Shown: positions 1 through 8,639, counted from the first letter of the stretch. The stretch: 35,722 nucleotides of DNA from CAYNNQ01 sp964398785 (GCA_964398785.1 CAYNNQ010000028.1:1-35722), one strand, 5' to 3'. Notes: generated by a model from the sequence alone, not told the origin. Numbers and translations are program-made.

Positions 1-53
1 TAAATTTTAATCTGTGCGTTTAACTCCAGTATTCGACTTTTTGCAGATGCCTC
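1..53 (+). repeat. Repeat family A (MITE-like), 3' part of a copy cut by the window edge
   Basis: These bases match the last third of the family A copies at 34986-35117 and 30783-30899. They share the TTTAACTCC block, the GACTTTTTGCAGATG block and the CCTC end. The left half would lie outside the window, so the target duplication cannot be checked. The copy lies about 57 bp before a family B copy. Confidence 0.75.
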
Positions 54-75
54 TGGAAAGGTGATTTTTCTAAAC

Positions 76-97
76 CCGGAAATTTTTGGATTTCCGG
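76..97. repeat. Short hairpin, CCGGAAAT / ATTTCCGG
   Basis: Two perfect 8-bp arms at 76-83 and 90-97 enclose a six-base loop. The right arm and its flank (ATTTCCGGATaagAAC) resemble the hairpin before mfd at 787-811. The function is unknown. The site lies between the family A remnant and the family B copy. Confidence 0.5.
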
Positions 98-109
98 ATA
101 AGAACTAGC

Positions 110-337
110 GAGAGGCCCGCGCGTTTTCTTGATCCGGCCAAAAGGGGGGAAACCGGACCGAGAATCGGGCCCTTAATGCAGACTGGCAAGATTACCAACT
201 TGAATGCTGCCAAACTTGTTCTCCCTTTCAAGACTAGAGTCCAAAGGGGGCATCCCCCTTTGCCGGGACCTAGAAAACACCGGGCCGGTAGTTGGGCATC
301 TAAAAAAATCTGGCGGAGAAAATCCATATCAAACATC
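110..337 (+). repeat. Repeat family B, copy I (diverged)
   Basis: The right arm at 263-337 matches copies II and III closely, with shared blocks AGAAAACACCGGGCCGGTAG and GGCGGAGAAAAT. Part of the left arm at 110-131 (GAGGCCCGCGCGTTTTCTTG) is also present. The outermost left arm is not recognisable. The centre is longer than in the other copies and carries its own perfect hairpin, CAAAGGGGG / CCCCCTTTG, at 242-262 instead of the tip hairpin of copies II and III. A 134-codon open frame crosses the copy, but it has no recognisable domain and I do not treat it as a gene. Confidence 0.75.
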
Positions 338-504
338 GAGGAACCATTTTTTATTTTGGAATATATCTGCAGGTATCATCTGAGTAGTTCTGCAAATTTG
401 GTACTTGCTTGGAGCCCTGGATTTTTCCTAGTGTTTTTCAAACGCTCGTACGAATTCACCAGGTTCAGTGGTCCCGTGTTGCAGAAATGATTACGTGTTC
501 GCTG

Positions 505-529
505 CCCCGCCAAGGCGCGGGGTTTTTTT
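505..529 (+). terminator. Rho-independent terminator with no gene in front of it
   Basis: A CCCCGC / GCGGGG stem is followed directly by seven T residues. No plus-strand gene lies in the preceding 500 bases, so it ends either a transcript from left of the window or an unrecognised small RNA. Confidence 0.7.
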
Positions 530-786
530 ATCCAGTGAGCTGTTTTCGGGTAGCTATTCACCATCCCCAAAAGCTGCTTGCCGGTTTTTTTTGCGTTGCG
601 AGATCCATTTTCGCAGCAATTTTCACTGTGATTTCAGTCAATTCAGTGGTTGGAATAAGTTGCTGGCGTTTTAAAAAAACTCAACCCTTCTGTCTTTTTA
701 TATCAATTATACGGCTGCACAGGTGACTGGGACCTGGGAACAAGGTGGAGCAGAGCCAGTAAAAATAGGGAGATCAATTAGTCCTT

Positions 787-811
787 ATCCGGAAAAGGGG
801 CATTTCCGGAT
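787..811 (+). promoter_or_regulatory. Hairpin just before the mfd start codon
   Basis: Perfect 9-bp arms ATCCGGAAA (787-795) and TTTCCGGAT (803-811) enclose AGGGGCA. The TTG start of mfd lies 14 bases after the stem, and the only G-rich sequences near it are in the loop and just after the stem. In mRNA it could affect ribosome access. A very similar sequence occurs on the minus strand at 35671-35697. Confidence 0.5.
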
Positions 812-825
812 GGGAACCAACTCTT

Positions 826-3800
826 TTGTTCAATATTTCGGGAGCATATATTGTGGATGGAAATAAATTCGCAGATAGAGCCTTAAAGGGCCTGGATGAC
901 CGGCAAAAGCCACAGCGCGTTTATAAAGCCGGACCGGCTACCCTGGCTTATACAACCGCTTTTCTTGTGGAGAAGGGGCTGAAGCCATGTATAGTGGCCC
1001 CCACCACCCAGGATCTGGCCCAAGTTCGCAGCTTTCTGCACCTGTTTTATCCGGAAGATGGGGATATGTTCTGGGAGCAAAGGCATTTGTTTTTGCAGGA
1101 GGTCCCTATAGAAAACAAGAACTGGGGCGAGGTCTGGAAGTTTTTATTTTCCCTGTATCACGGGGGCAGATGGAAATGCGCGGGAATAACCCAGGGGTGT
1201 CTTCTCCCCTTTTTGCCCTGCAAAAAAGAGGTGGATACAAATCATCTCTATTTGCGGCCCGGAGAGGAAATGGATCCGGAAATGTTATTGGAAACTCTGG
1301 TTAACTGGGGCTATGAGCGAGTTTCCATTGTCGGGACTCAGGGGGAGGTGGCTGGTCGGGGGGATATAATGGATGTTTTTCCTCCCGGCTATGACTTCCC
1401 CCTGCGGCTGGAGTTTTTCGGGGACAATCTGGAAAGTATGCGCATGTTTGATTCCGTGAGCCAACGTTCCCGGCAGGATTTGGAAAACGCGGTTTTTTTG
1501 CCTGTGTCCCCGGCAGTGGCCGGAGAAGATTACTTTCGGCAGGCCCGGGAGAAATGGGAACGTTTGTGGACTACCGGGCGGATAAGCAAACCCAAGCGGG
1601 ACTCTCTTTCCCGGGCCCTGGAGGATTTTGAGCTGAATGTCCCACCCGGGTTGTACTATGCGCGGGCCTTGGGCTTGGATGAGCATTTAGGGGACAAGGT
1701 GCGTTTTGTCCTGCTGGACGGGGCGAATATGCGCTCTCGCCTGGAAGAGGAAACCTGGGACAGGGAAGAAGTAGCCCGGGAACAAGGTTTCCCTCCGGAG
1801 GAAATACTCTGCTCCGTAAACAAGGCAGTGGATGGCTGCCACCAGCCGGGTCAGATCATTTTCGACAATCTGGTTATCGGGGAAAAGGCACATGGGCGGG
1901 AGCTTTCAGAGAAGCCGATCCGGGAATTCTCTGATTATTTCTGGAAACCGCAGGAACAAAAAAGACCCTGGCCGGCGCTTTTAAACCTATTGCATAATTG
2001 GCGTTCATTTGCCCGGCAAGTCCTATTGGTCTTTAAGAGCAACAAATCCCTGCACAAATTCATGCGTCTAATAGAGCAGGAGAATTTATCCCTGCAACGC
2101 AAATGGACACCGGAAAAAAATGGCCTCTTCGCGCTGATCGGGGATCTGCGCCGTGGCACGGAAATGGAGTGGAACCAGATCTTGGTTTTGGGGGAGGAAG
2201 TCCTTCAACCCGGAAACAGGAGCAGATCAGCGGCTTCCAGCCGGGACTTCCAGGGGGTCAGCAGTTTTGAGGAGATACGCGGGGACGATCTCCTGGTACA
2301 CAGGGATTACGGCCTCTCCAGGTTCGCCGGACTGCACCGGATAAATGCGGGTGATGTGAGCAATGACTACATTCTGCTTTTATTTGCCGGCGAGGATAAG
2401 TTGTATCTGCCTGTGGACAGGCTGAATCTGGTCCAGAGGTATAAGGGCCCGGAAGGAAAGGAGCCCGGCCTGGACAAGCTGGGGGGGAGTCGGTGGCAGA
2501 ATACCAAGTCGCGAGTGCGCAAAGAGGTCCAGAAAATTGCTCGGGATTTGGTGGACATGTATGCCTACCGCAAGGTGGCCAAGGGATATACTTATTCCGG
2601 TCCGGAAGAGATGTTGCATGAATTCGAGGCCAGTTTCGGGTTTGACGAAACACCGGATCAGGAAATGGCCATACAGGATGTCTTGATGGATATGGATCGT
2701 CCGGATCCCATGGACAGGCTGGTTTGCGGGGATGTGGGCTTCGGAAAGACGGAAGTGGCCATGAGGGCCGCTTTCAAGGCCGTTCTGGCCGGAAAGCAGG
2801 TAGGGCTTCTTTGTCCGACCACGGTTCTTGCGGAGCAACATTACCAGAACTTCCGTCGCCGCATGGAGGAGTTTTCGGTAAATGTCTCCATGTTGAGCCG
2901 TTTCGTGCCTCAAAAAAGGCAGGAGACTATTGTGCGCGCCCTGGCACAGGGAAAAGTGGATATACTCATTGGGACCCATCGTATCTTGTCCCAGGATATC
3001 GATATCCCCAATCTTTCCTTGCTCATACTGGATGAAGAACAGAGATTCGGAGTTCGCCACAAGGATAGGATAAAAAAGCTGCGCCAGAATATAGATGTAC
3101 TTACTCTTACGGCTACCCCCATTCCCCGGACGCTTCAGCTTTCCCTTTCCGGTATCAGGACCTTGAGTGTTATCAATACCCCGCCGGTGGACCGCAAAGC
3201 GGTGGAGACAGCAATAATAGAAAGGGAAGATACCCATTTACGTTCGGTTATTGAAAGAGAGCTGGAGCGTGAGGGGCAGATTTTCTGGGTATACAACCGG
3301 GTGCAGGGACTGGAGCGGGTGTCTGAATATGTACAGAAGCTGGCACCGGAGGCGAGGATAATGACTGCCCATGGCCAAATGGGGGAACGGGACTTGGAAA
3401 AAGCGATGCATCTTTTCTGGCATGGGGAAGTGGATATTCTGGTCTGCACTTCCATAATTGAATCCGGTCTGGATTTCCCCCGGGCAAACACATTGATTGT
3501 GGATCAGGCCCAAATGTTCGGCTTGGGGCAACTTTATCAGTTGAGAGGCCGGGTGGGCCGCTCCGGAGAGCAGGCGTACACCTATTTTATCGTCCCCTCC
3601 TATGCGGGCTTGAGCGAGACTGCCCGTAAAAGGATGCAGATTATTCTGGAGATGGACTATCTAGGGGCGGGATTCCAGGTGGCCATGGAGGATTTGCGTC
3701 TGCGCGGGGCAGGTAATATTCTGGGTGAATCGCAGTCCGGGAGCATAGGCCGGGTGGGACTGGAAATGTTTCTGGAGATGTTGGACGAAGAGGTGAAAAA

Positions 3801-4293
3801 AATTCGTGGAGAAGATCCGGGAGCCTCCGGAGAGCCGGAAATCAATGTCCGGTTTGCCGCGTACATTCCCGAGGATTATATAGGAGACAACACGGAAAGA
3901 CTGAGGTTTTACAGGCGGCTTTCCTCCAGCCGGGAAGAAGAGGATGTGGACAACATCGTGGCGGAGATTGTGGATAGGTTCGGCAGTTTACCGGACAAGT
4001 TGAAGATATTCATAGAGGTACTCAAGCTGAAAATACTTATGTCCAGTTTGGGTGTGCTCCGGGGGGAATTCTTTGAGAACCGCATACGGATCACCTGGGA
4101 AGAAGAGAGTTGCCCAGTGTCTCCGGAAAGCATAGTTTCCTGGCTTTCGGACAAGGGAGATTTTGCCTCCCTTGTTCCCCCCGCCGGTCTGGAAATGCGA
4201 AGCAGGGAGCAGGATTTACTTGCATCTTTGCGGTTTTGGAGGCACAAGTTAGACGAGCTTTTGCATTTAAATGGATCCGCGGAAAAGAATTGA
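826..4293 (+). CDS. mfd: Transcription-repair coupling factor Mfd
   Basis: Mfd is an ATP-driven DNA translocase. It removes RNA polymerase stalled at lesions and recruits the UvrA/UvrB excision machinery. At 1155 residues the protein is full length for the family. Visible parts in order are an N-terminal UvrB-like region, an RNA-polymerase-interacting segment (VHRDYGLSRFAGL, near 490), the Walker A motif GDVGFGKTE (about 635), the DEEQ box (about 736), helicase motif GRVGRSG (about 908) and a C-terminal TRCF region. The start is TTG at 826. The nearby ATG at 810 is out of frame and no ATG fits the family N-terminus, while GTG at 853 is a less likely alternative. No strong Shine-Dalgarno sequence precedes it, and a hairpin sits immediately upstream. 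It heads a plus-strand run with two SurA-type chaperones. Confidence 0.97.
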   Translation: MFNISGAYIVDGNKFADRALKGLDDRQKPQRVYKAGPATLAYTTAFLVEKGLKPCIVAPTTQDLAQVRSFLHLFYPEDGDMFWEQRHLFLQEVPIENKNWGEVWKFLFSLYHGGRWKCAGITQGCLLPFLPCKKEVDTNHLYLRPGEEMDPEMLLETLVNWGYERVSIVGTQGEVAGRGDIMDVFPPGYDFPLRLEFFGDNLESMRMFDSVSQRSRQDLENAVFLPVSPAVAGEDYFRQAREKWERLWTTGRISKPKRDSLSRALEDFELNVPPGLYYARALGLDEHLGDKVRFVLLDGANMRSRLEEETWDREEVAREQGFPPEEILCSVNKAVDGCHQPGQIIFDNLVIGEKAHGRELSEKPIREFSDYFWKPQEQKRPWPALLNLLHNWRSFARQVLLVFKSNKSLHKFMRLIEQENLSLQRKWTPEKNGLFALIGDLRRGTEMEWNQILVLGEEVLQPGNRSRSAASSRDFQGVSSFEEIRGDDLLVHRDYGLSRFAGLHRINAGDVSNDYILLLFAGEDKLYLPVDRLNLVQRYKGPEGKEPGLDKLGGSRWQNTKSRVRKEVQKIARDLVDMYAYRKVAKGYTYSGPEEMLHEFEASFGFDETPDQEMAIQDVLMDMDRPDPMDRLVCGDVGFGKTEVAMRAAFKAVLAGKQVGLLCPTTVLAEQHYQNFRRRMEEFSVNVSMLSRFVPQKRQETIVRALAQGKVDILIGTHRILSQDIDIPNLSLLILDEEQRFGVRHKDRIKKLRQNIDVLTLTATPIPRTLQLSLSGIRTLSVINTPPVDRKAVETAIIEREDTHLRSVIERELEREGQIFWVYNRVQGLERVSEYVQKLAPEARIMTAHGQMGERDLEKAMHLFWHGEVDILVCTSIIESGLDFPRANTLIVDQAQMFGLGQLYQLRGRVGRSGEQAYTYFIVPSYAGLSETARKRMQIILEMDYLGAGFQVAMEDLRLRGAGNILGESQSGSIGRVGLEMFLEMLDEEVKKIRGEDPGASGEPEINVRFAAYIPEDYIGDNTERLRFYRRLSSSREEEDVDNIVAEIVDRFGSLPDKLKIFIEVLKLKILMSSLGVLRGEFFENRIRITWEEESCPVSPESIVSWLSDKGDFASLVPPAGLEMRSREQDLLASLRFWRHKLDELLHLNGSAEKN

Positions 4294-4374
4294 CTGTTTG
4301 GGTGTTTTCCGAACAGGCGCGAAGGTCCCCATCCAGCTCTACAGGCGCAACTGCAAAAACTCGAAGACCCAACA

Positions 4375-5325
4375 ATGATTAACCGCATGCACTCCGTCAA
4401 ATCACCAATCCCCGCTATATTTTTAGTCCTTTTTGTGTGTCTTGGATGCACCGGAGAGAACTGGGAACCCGGCGTGGTGGCCAAGGTGGACGGTAAGTCG
4501 ATATATCTGCGGGAGATGGAGGCCAAATACGATTTTGACCATTTTGAATGGAGTGTTAAACACATGTCCCATATTCAGGATGTTAAAAAGGAGTATAGGG
4601 ACATTCTTTTGGAGTTGATAGTACAAAAATTGGTCCAGGAAAAGCTGAAAGAGATGGGGGAGGCTGTTTCCAAGGAAGAAGTTCGAGCCAAGGAAGAAAA
4701 GATCCGGGAGGACTATCCCCAGGGAGCGTTTGAAAATATCCTGGTTGAAGAATATATTGATCTGAACTATTGGCGGAAACAGTTGAAGGCTGGGTTGCAG
4801 TGGAAACGCTTCAAGGAGGTTTTTTTAAAGCCCAGGGCCGAGGTAGGGCTGAAAGAGGTCAAGCGTTACTACCGGAAAAATGCGCAGGACTTTGTCGTGC
4901 CGAAAAGAAAACACTTTGTCCTTTTGCGTGGTCCCCTGCGTAAAGAAGTAAAAAAAGCGCACCAAGAATACAAAGAAGGTGTTTCCCTGGAAAAGATCCG
5001 GGAGAGGCACGATGACTTGACGGTGCACGAGTATACCCTGCGCGCGGAACAGATTCCGCCTCGCTGGTCTCCGGTGCTCAAGCAGCTACAGCCGGGCCAG
5101 AGCAGCGAATTGAAAAATCATAACACTGATTTTTATGTGCTGCATTTTATAGAGAATAAAGAGGAGAAAGTATTGGAGCCTTACCGGGCTTATGCTTTGA
5201 TAGAAAAGAAGCTTTTGCGGAAGAAAGAAAAAGCGATATTTGTGGATTGGTTAAAGCATAGGCTTGCCGATATCGAAATAGAATTAAGCAAGAGATTGAA
5301 AAAGGAGAACAGTGTTGAAGGATAG
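4375..5325 (+). CDS. SurA/PpiC-type periplasmic chaperone, probable lipoprotein
   Basis: This is a 316-residue protein with an N-terminal hydrophobic stretch (about 12-24) ending in LGC at Cys25. That suggests a lipoprotein signal, although the -3 residue is Cys rather than the usual Leu. The next segment (VVAKVDGKSIYLREME) and the helical region after it resemble a SurA N-terminal chaperone domain. The later region (about 175-265) is placed like a parvulin domain but lacks a clear GGDLG-type core, so isomerase activity is doubtful. The end overlaps the next SurA-like gene by 14 bases, so the two are probably cotranslated. The likely role is folding or delivery of outer-membrane proteins. A second start at Met5 is possible. 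Confidence 0.75.
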   Translation: MINRMHSVKSPIPAIFLVLFVCLGCTGENWEPGVVAKVDGKSIYLREMEAKYDFDHFEWSVKHMSHIQDVKKEYRDILLELIVQKLVQEKLKEMGEAVSKEEVRAKEEKIREDYPQGAFENILVEEYIDLNYWRKQLKAGLQWKRFKEVFLKPRAEVGLKEVKRYYRKNAQDFVVPKRKHFVLLRGPLRKEVKKAHQEYKEGVSLEKIRERHDDLTVHEYTLRAEQIPPRWSPVLKQLQPGQSSELKNHNTDFYVLHFIENKEEKVLEPYRAYALIEKKLLRKKEKAIFVDWLKHRLADIEIELSKRLKKENSVEG

Positions 5326-6265
5326 GATAAAAACTTTGAGGCTGGCTTGTGTTTTTTGTGCCTTGATGCTTGTTTGGGGATCTTTCGGGGTTAAAGCCGA
5401 GGTGGTGGATCGCGTGGTCGCCGTGGTCAACGGAGAAATAATCACCCTTTTTGAACTGAATCAGAAAATAAAGCCTTATCTCAAGCGTTTCCAGGGGCAG
5501 GAGATCGGTCCGGAGGAAAAAAAATCCATTCTGGATGTCAAAAGAAAGACACTGGATAAGATGGTCGAAAATGTTTTGATCCAGCAAAAAGCCGAGGAAT
5601 ACGGGATAGAAGTTACAGATATGGAGGTAGATAATCGTGTTCGCCAGATAAAAAACCGCAACAAGCTGGACAATGAAAATTTTGAGCAAGAGTTGAAAAA
5701 AAGAGGGATGACCCGGGAGGAATACGCGCAAAAGATCAAAAGGAATATTTTGCGCCACCGTCTGATTCAGGCTATGGTCAAGCGCAAGGTGGTGGTTACC
5801 GATGAGGAGATTCGCACATACTACAAAAAACACAAAGGCGATTATACCCAGGAGAAAAAAGCACAATTAAGTTTGATTCTGCTCCCTGATTTAGATAAGG
5901 CAAAGGAGATTTACCGTTTGCTGCAAAAAGAAGAGATTTCCTTTAAGCAGGCAGCGGTTGAATTTTCTGTAGGGCCCCGGGCGGAAGAAGGCGGTGATTT
6001 GGGGTATGTGGATTGGTCCAGCATGAATGAATCTTTTAAAAAAGCCCTGCAGGGTGTGGAGCCCAAGGAAATCACCGAACCTTTTGAATTCAGGGATAAT
6101 GTAGCCCTTCTCCAGTTAAGGAAGTTGCAGGAGGGCAAGGCAAAACCATTATCCGAGGTGCGGAAAAAAATTAGCGATCAGCTGTATAAAAAGAAATTTT
6201 CCCAACAATATGATGATTATTTGACTCAGCTGAAAGAAGAGGCAGTTATCGATATTCGCTTATAA
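5312..6265 (+). CDS. SurA-type peptidyl-prolyl cis-trans isomerase / periplasmic chaperone
   Basis: This is a 317-residue secreted chaperone. A signal peptide (about 1-29, ending VKA) precedes the family opening VVDRVVAVVNGEIIT and a long helical chaperone domain. A parvulin domain follows at about 180-285, with the typical FSVGPRAEEGGDLGYVDW block. SurA proteins escort unfolded outer-membrane proteins through the periplasm, and the parvulin domain isomerises prolyl bonds. There is only one such domain, against two in E. coli SurA. The start is GTG at 5312, next to a TTG at 5315, behind the Shine-Dalgarno sequence AAAGGAGAAC, and lies inside the end of the preceding lipoprotein gene. The pair looks like a duplicated gene with divided roles. 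Confidence 0.88.
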   Translation: MLKDRIKTLRLACVFCALMLVWGSFGVKAEVVDRVVAVVNGEIITLFELNQKIKPYLKRFQGQEIGPEEKKSILDVKRKTLDKMVENVLIQQKAEEYGIEVTDMEVDNRVRQIKNRNKLDNENFEQELKKRGMTREEYAQKIKRNILRHRLIQAMVKRKVVVTDEEIRTYYKKHKGDYTQEKKAQLSLILLPDLDKAKEIYRLLQKEEISFKQAAVEFSVGPRAEEGGDLGYVDWSSMNESFKKALQGVEPKEITEPFEFRDNVALLQLRKLQEGKAKPLSEVRKKISDQLYKKKFSQQYDDYLTQLKEEAVIDIRL

Positions 6266-6419
6266 GGCGTGGAAATAAAGGGGTTATATATGGGGTAAAG
6301 TCCGAATCCGCCTCGGGCTCAGCCGAACTCGTATCTATTCGTTGTAGAACAGGGGAAATTTTTCCCTTAATGCTCCGGCTACAAATATGCCGGATGGAAA
6401 AAGGCTTTCCGGGGACGAT

Positions 6420-7397
6420 ATGGAATTGCATGAAATCGGTCAAAAGCTGAAAGAAGCCAGAAAAAACAAGGGCCTTTCCCTGCACGATGTGCATGACAAT
6501 CTTAAATTGAGTGTGCTCGTCCTGGAAGCCATGGAGGAAGGCAAGGAAAAAGATCTACCTCATCCGGTGTATGCCAAGGGATTTTTGCAGGAATACGCCC
6601 GTTTTCTGGGGCTTGACTGGAATGAACTTGGCGCTGCCTTCGATAGACTATATGAGGCAGAAGAGGAATACGGCGAGGAAGGCGAGCTCCCTACTTCCCT
6701 AAAGATATCCTCCAAACCCAAACCTCCCTCCCCCGCCCCCAAATTGATTATAGGCGGGATACTCATTCTGGTACTGGTCGGGTTTGCCTGGCTGGTTTTT
6801 TCCCCATTTATATCTCCGGAAGCGGAAAAAACCGCTGAGCCTGCTTCCGCCAAGGGCTCGGCTCCCGAAAGCTCTTCCCGGAAGGAAAATGGTAAGGGGG
6901 CGGCCGTTAACAGGACCGATACCCGCAAGGACAAAAATGCGACCATGGCCCGCAAGGAAAGGGGAAACGAAGGTGAACGGGGTGGCCACTCCCTGAATGA
7001 TACCGCCCAAGCCAACGGGAGTTTAGTCGGGGGGAACGCCACAGCAGGAGAGATTGCCGAGGAGGCGGAGAGTTCCCGGAAAAAAGTAGCGGCTGAAAAC
7101 GGGAGCGCGGGGGGGGATTCGTCTGTACAAGGGGATCTTTCCGGGGAGAAAAAAGACAGGGTAATGAAAGTCTCCGCTTCTGCCGATTGCTGGCTTAGGA
7201 CAGAATTGGACGGCGTGAGCAGGGAATTCTATCTTCGGCCGGGAGACAGCGTCAGTCTCCGTTTTGACGACACCCTCTATCTCCGTCTGGGCAATTCCGG
7301 AGGAGTGGATCTCACCCTGGACGGAGAAGACTATCGGTTCGAGGGCGGCAAGAATGAAGTCCGTACCATAGAAATCGGCATGGAAAATAACGACTAA
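6420..7397 (+). CDS. RodZ-like membrane protein with N-terminal helix-turn-helix and C-terminal DUF4115-type domain
   Basis: The protein starts with a Xre-like helix-turn-helix domain (about 3-75: IGQKLKEARKNKGLSLHDV, then VYAKGFLQEYARFLGLD). One transmembrane segment follows at about 109-131, then a low-complexity Ser/Glu/Gly-rich linker and a beta-rich C-terminal domain (about 250-325: ADCWLRTELDG, FYLRPGDSVSLRF). This is the architecture of RodZ, which links MreB filaments to the cell-wall elongation machinery. The start at 6420 is chosen because GGGG precedes it and the N-terminus then matches the family. An in-frame ATG at 6387 would add 11 residues but has no ribosome site. It follows the SurA genes by about 150 bp. 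Confidence 0.85.
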   Translation: MELHEIGQKLKEARKNKGLSLHDVHDNLKLSVLVLEAMEEGKEKDLPHPVYAKGFLQEYARFLGLDWNELGAAFDRLYEAEEEYGEEGELPTSLKISSKPKPPSPAPKLIIGGILILVLVGFAWLVFSPFISPEAEKTAEPASAKGSAPESSSRKENGKGAAVNRTDTRKDKNATMARKERGNEGERGGHSLNDTAQANGSLVGGNATAGEIAEEAESSRKKVAAENGSAGGDSSVQGDLSGEKKDRVMKVSASADCWLRTELDGVSREFYLRPGDSVSLRFDDTLYLRLGNSGGVDLTLDGEDYRFEGGKNEVRTIEIGMENND

Positions 7398-7496
7398 CCC
7401 CTTCCTAAATTCCCCGCAACCTAGATTCTTACCCCTATTGGATGTGAAAGGTCCTTTTTTATCCTCCGCGTTTCAAGACCCTTCAGAGCCTGCCCC

Positions 7497-7531
7497 CCTG
7501 TCCGCACAGAGCTTGCCCCGGTGCAGACAGG
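7497..7531. repeat. GC-rich inverted repeat between rodZ-like gene and recO
   Basis: CCTGTCCGCAC at 7497-7507 pairs with GTGCAGACAGG at 7521-7531, with one mismatch, around a 13-base loop. No T-run follows, so it is not a standard terminator. It lies in the 228-bp gap before recO and could be a leader hairpin or a protein site. Confidence 0.5.
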
Positions 7532-7625
7532 AGCAAGGGACAAGGTGAACAAGTAGTTTTCTTGATTTTGAATATCCTTTTTTCGGAGCTGTACGTATTG
7601 AGCCTGGTAAGGAACATAAGTATAT

Positions 7626-8351
7626 ATGGAATTCGTGGATAATTGTTTGATCCTGCGTACCGGCAAATTCCGGGAAAGTGATCTCTGGTTGCGGCTTTTG
7701 TCTCCGCGATACGGTATTTTCCGTGCGTTTGCTTTCGGGGGGTGCAAGAGCAGAAGGAGGTTCTGCGGTTGCCTGGACACCCTGAATCATGTCCGTTTTC
7801 GTGTCCAATACAGTTCCCGGCGGGAATACTATACATTGCAGGAAGGCACCCTTATACGCGGATTTGCAGAATTAAAGCAAAACAACAGCAAAATCGGCAT
7901 GGCCGCAAATTGCCTGCGCTTTATGGACAGCCTGCAGATTTTTCGGGAGGATGCCCCGCAAGTCCATGAGATTATGGTCAGTTCTTTTGCCGCTCTGGAG
8001 GAGGAAAATTCCCCGGACAGCTTCTTCCCTCTTGTTTTCAAAGCCGCCCTGGTGTTTTCTTTGGGGTTCAGGCCGGATATGGCCGGTTGTGCGGGTTGCG
8101 GTTTGCCGCTGGAAAAGATAGACCGTCCGGGGTTCGATGTGCTTGCCGGACGGGTCTTTTGTTCGGCATGCGCGGGTAAGAGGCAGGGAATGGTTTATGC
8201 GCGTGGGGATGCCCTCAGATTTTTACACCGTCTGCAAAAAACGGGTCCCCGGGAATGGGTGCGCTGGAATCCAGGAAAAAGGGTACGCCAGGATTGCTTG
8301 CAATTGGTGGATTCCTTTGTCCGGCATCATTTGCAAGGGGAAATCACTTGA
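7626..8351 (+). CDS. recO: DNA repair protein RecO
   Basis: RecO works with RecR, and in many bacteria RecF, to load RecA on single-stranded DNA coated with SSB during gap repair. The 241-residue length is normal. The N-terminal OB-fold opening is clear (CLILRTGKFRESDLWLRLLSPRYG...FAFGG). The central helical region follows, with a four-cysteine zinc site at C155-x2-C158 and C179-x2-C182. The ATG at 7626 is the natural start, with AAGGA about a dozen bases before it. The gene sits between the RodZ-like gene and glyQ. The glyQ leader downstream contains a family B repeat. Confidence 0.94.
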   Translation: MEFVDNCLILRTGKFRESDLWLRLLSPRYGIFRAFAFGGCKSRRRFCGCLDTLNHVRFRVQYSSRREYYTLQEGTLIRGFAELKQNNSKIGMAANCLRFMDSLQIFREDAPQVHEIMVSSFAALEEENSPDSFFPLVFKAALVFSLGFRPDMAGCAGCGLPLEKIDRPGFDVLAGRVFCSACAGKRQGMVYARGDALRFLHRLQKTGPREWVRWNPGKRVRQDCLQLVDSFVRHHLQGEIT

Positions 8352-8410
8352 AGGTGGTGGGGATGGGCACAAATTAACCACGGAAGATATTTTTGGTTTT
8401 TCGAAATTTG

Positions 8411-8624
8411 ATATGGATTTTCACCGCCTGATATTTTTGGATGCCAAACTACCGGCCCGGTGTTTTCTAGGCCCCGCCAAAGGGGGATGCTTGCCCTCTT
8501 CCCGCACCCCAATAGGAATTTGGGTGCGGGGGTTCGGCTCAATATTATAAATCCAAGAAAACCGCGAGCCTCTTGTTAAAAGCATCCCAAAAAAATCAGG
8601 TGGTGAAAATATAAAGATCCATAC
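8411..8624 (-). repeat. Repeat family B, copy II (complete)
   Basis: This copy reads in family orientation on the minus strand. The terminal inverted arms are at about 8411-8444 and 8582-8623. Each contains a TTTTCACC, CCTGAT, TTTTTGG, ATGC series, and TATGGAT/ATCCATA pairs at the outer edge. Further inside, GTGTTTTCTAGG faces CCAAGAAAACC. The tip is a 13-bp stem with one mismatch at 8501-8530 (CCCGCACCC / GGGTGCGGG). Transcribed from recO towards glyQ, the whole element would form one long imperfect hairpin. It aligns with copy III over its full length. No clear target duplication is visible. Confidence 0.85.
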
Positions 8625-8639
8625 GCTTTGTCGAAGCCA

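Larger units (their letters stand above)
338..825. other. Gene-free stretch before mfd
   Basis: No open frame here gives a recognisable protein. The stretch contains an orphan terminator at 505-529, a possible small stem-loop at 726-760 (ACTGG / CCAGT) and the hairpin at 787-811. It is more AT-rich than its neighbours. It probably holds the mfd promoter and leader, but I could not identify a convincing -35/-10 pair. Confidence 0.5.

Noticed and set aside
86..490. Open frame of 134 codons across repeat family B copy I
   Set aside because: The frame is not preserved in the other copies of the repeat and has no domain.
2380..3237. Minus-strand open frame of 285 codons inside mfd
   Set aside because: It is antisense to conserved helicase motifs of mfd, and its translation has no recognisable domain.
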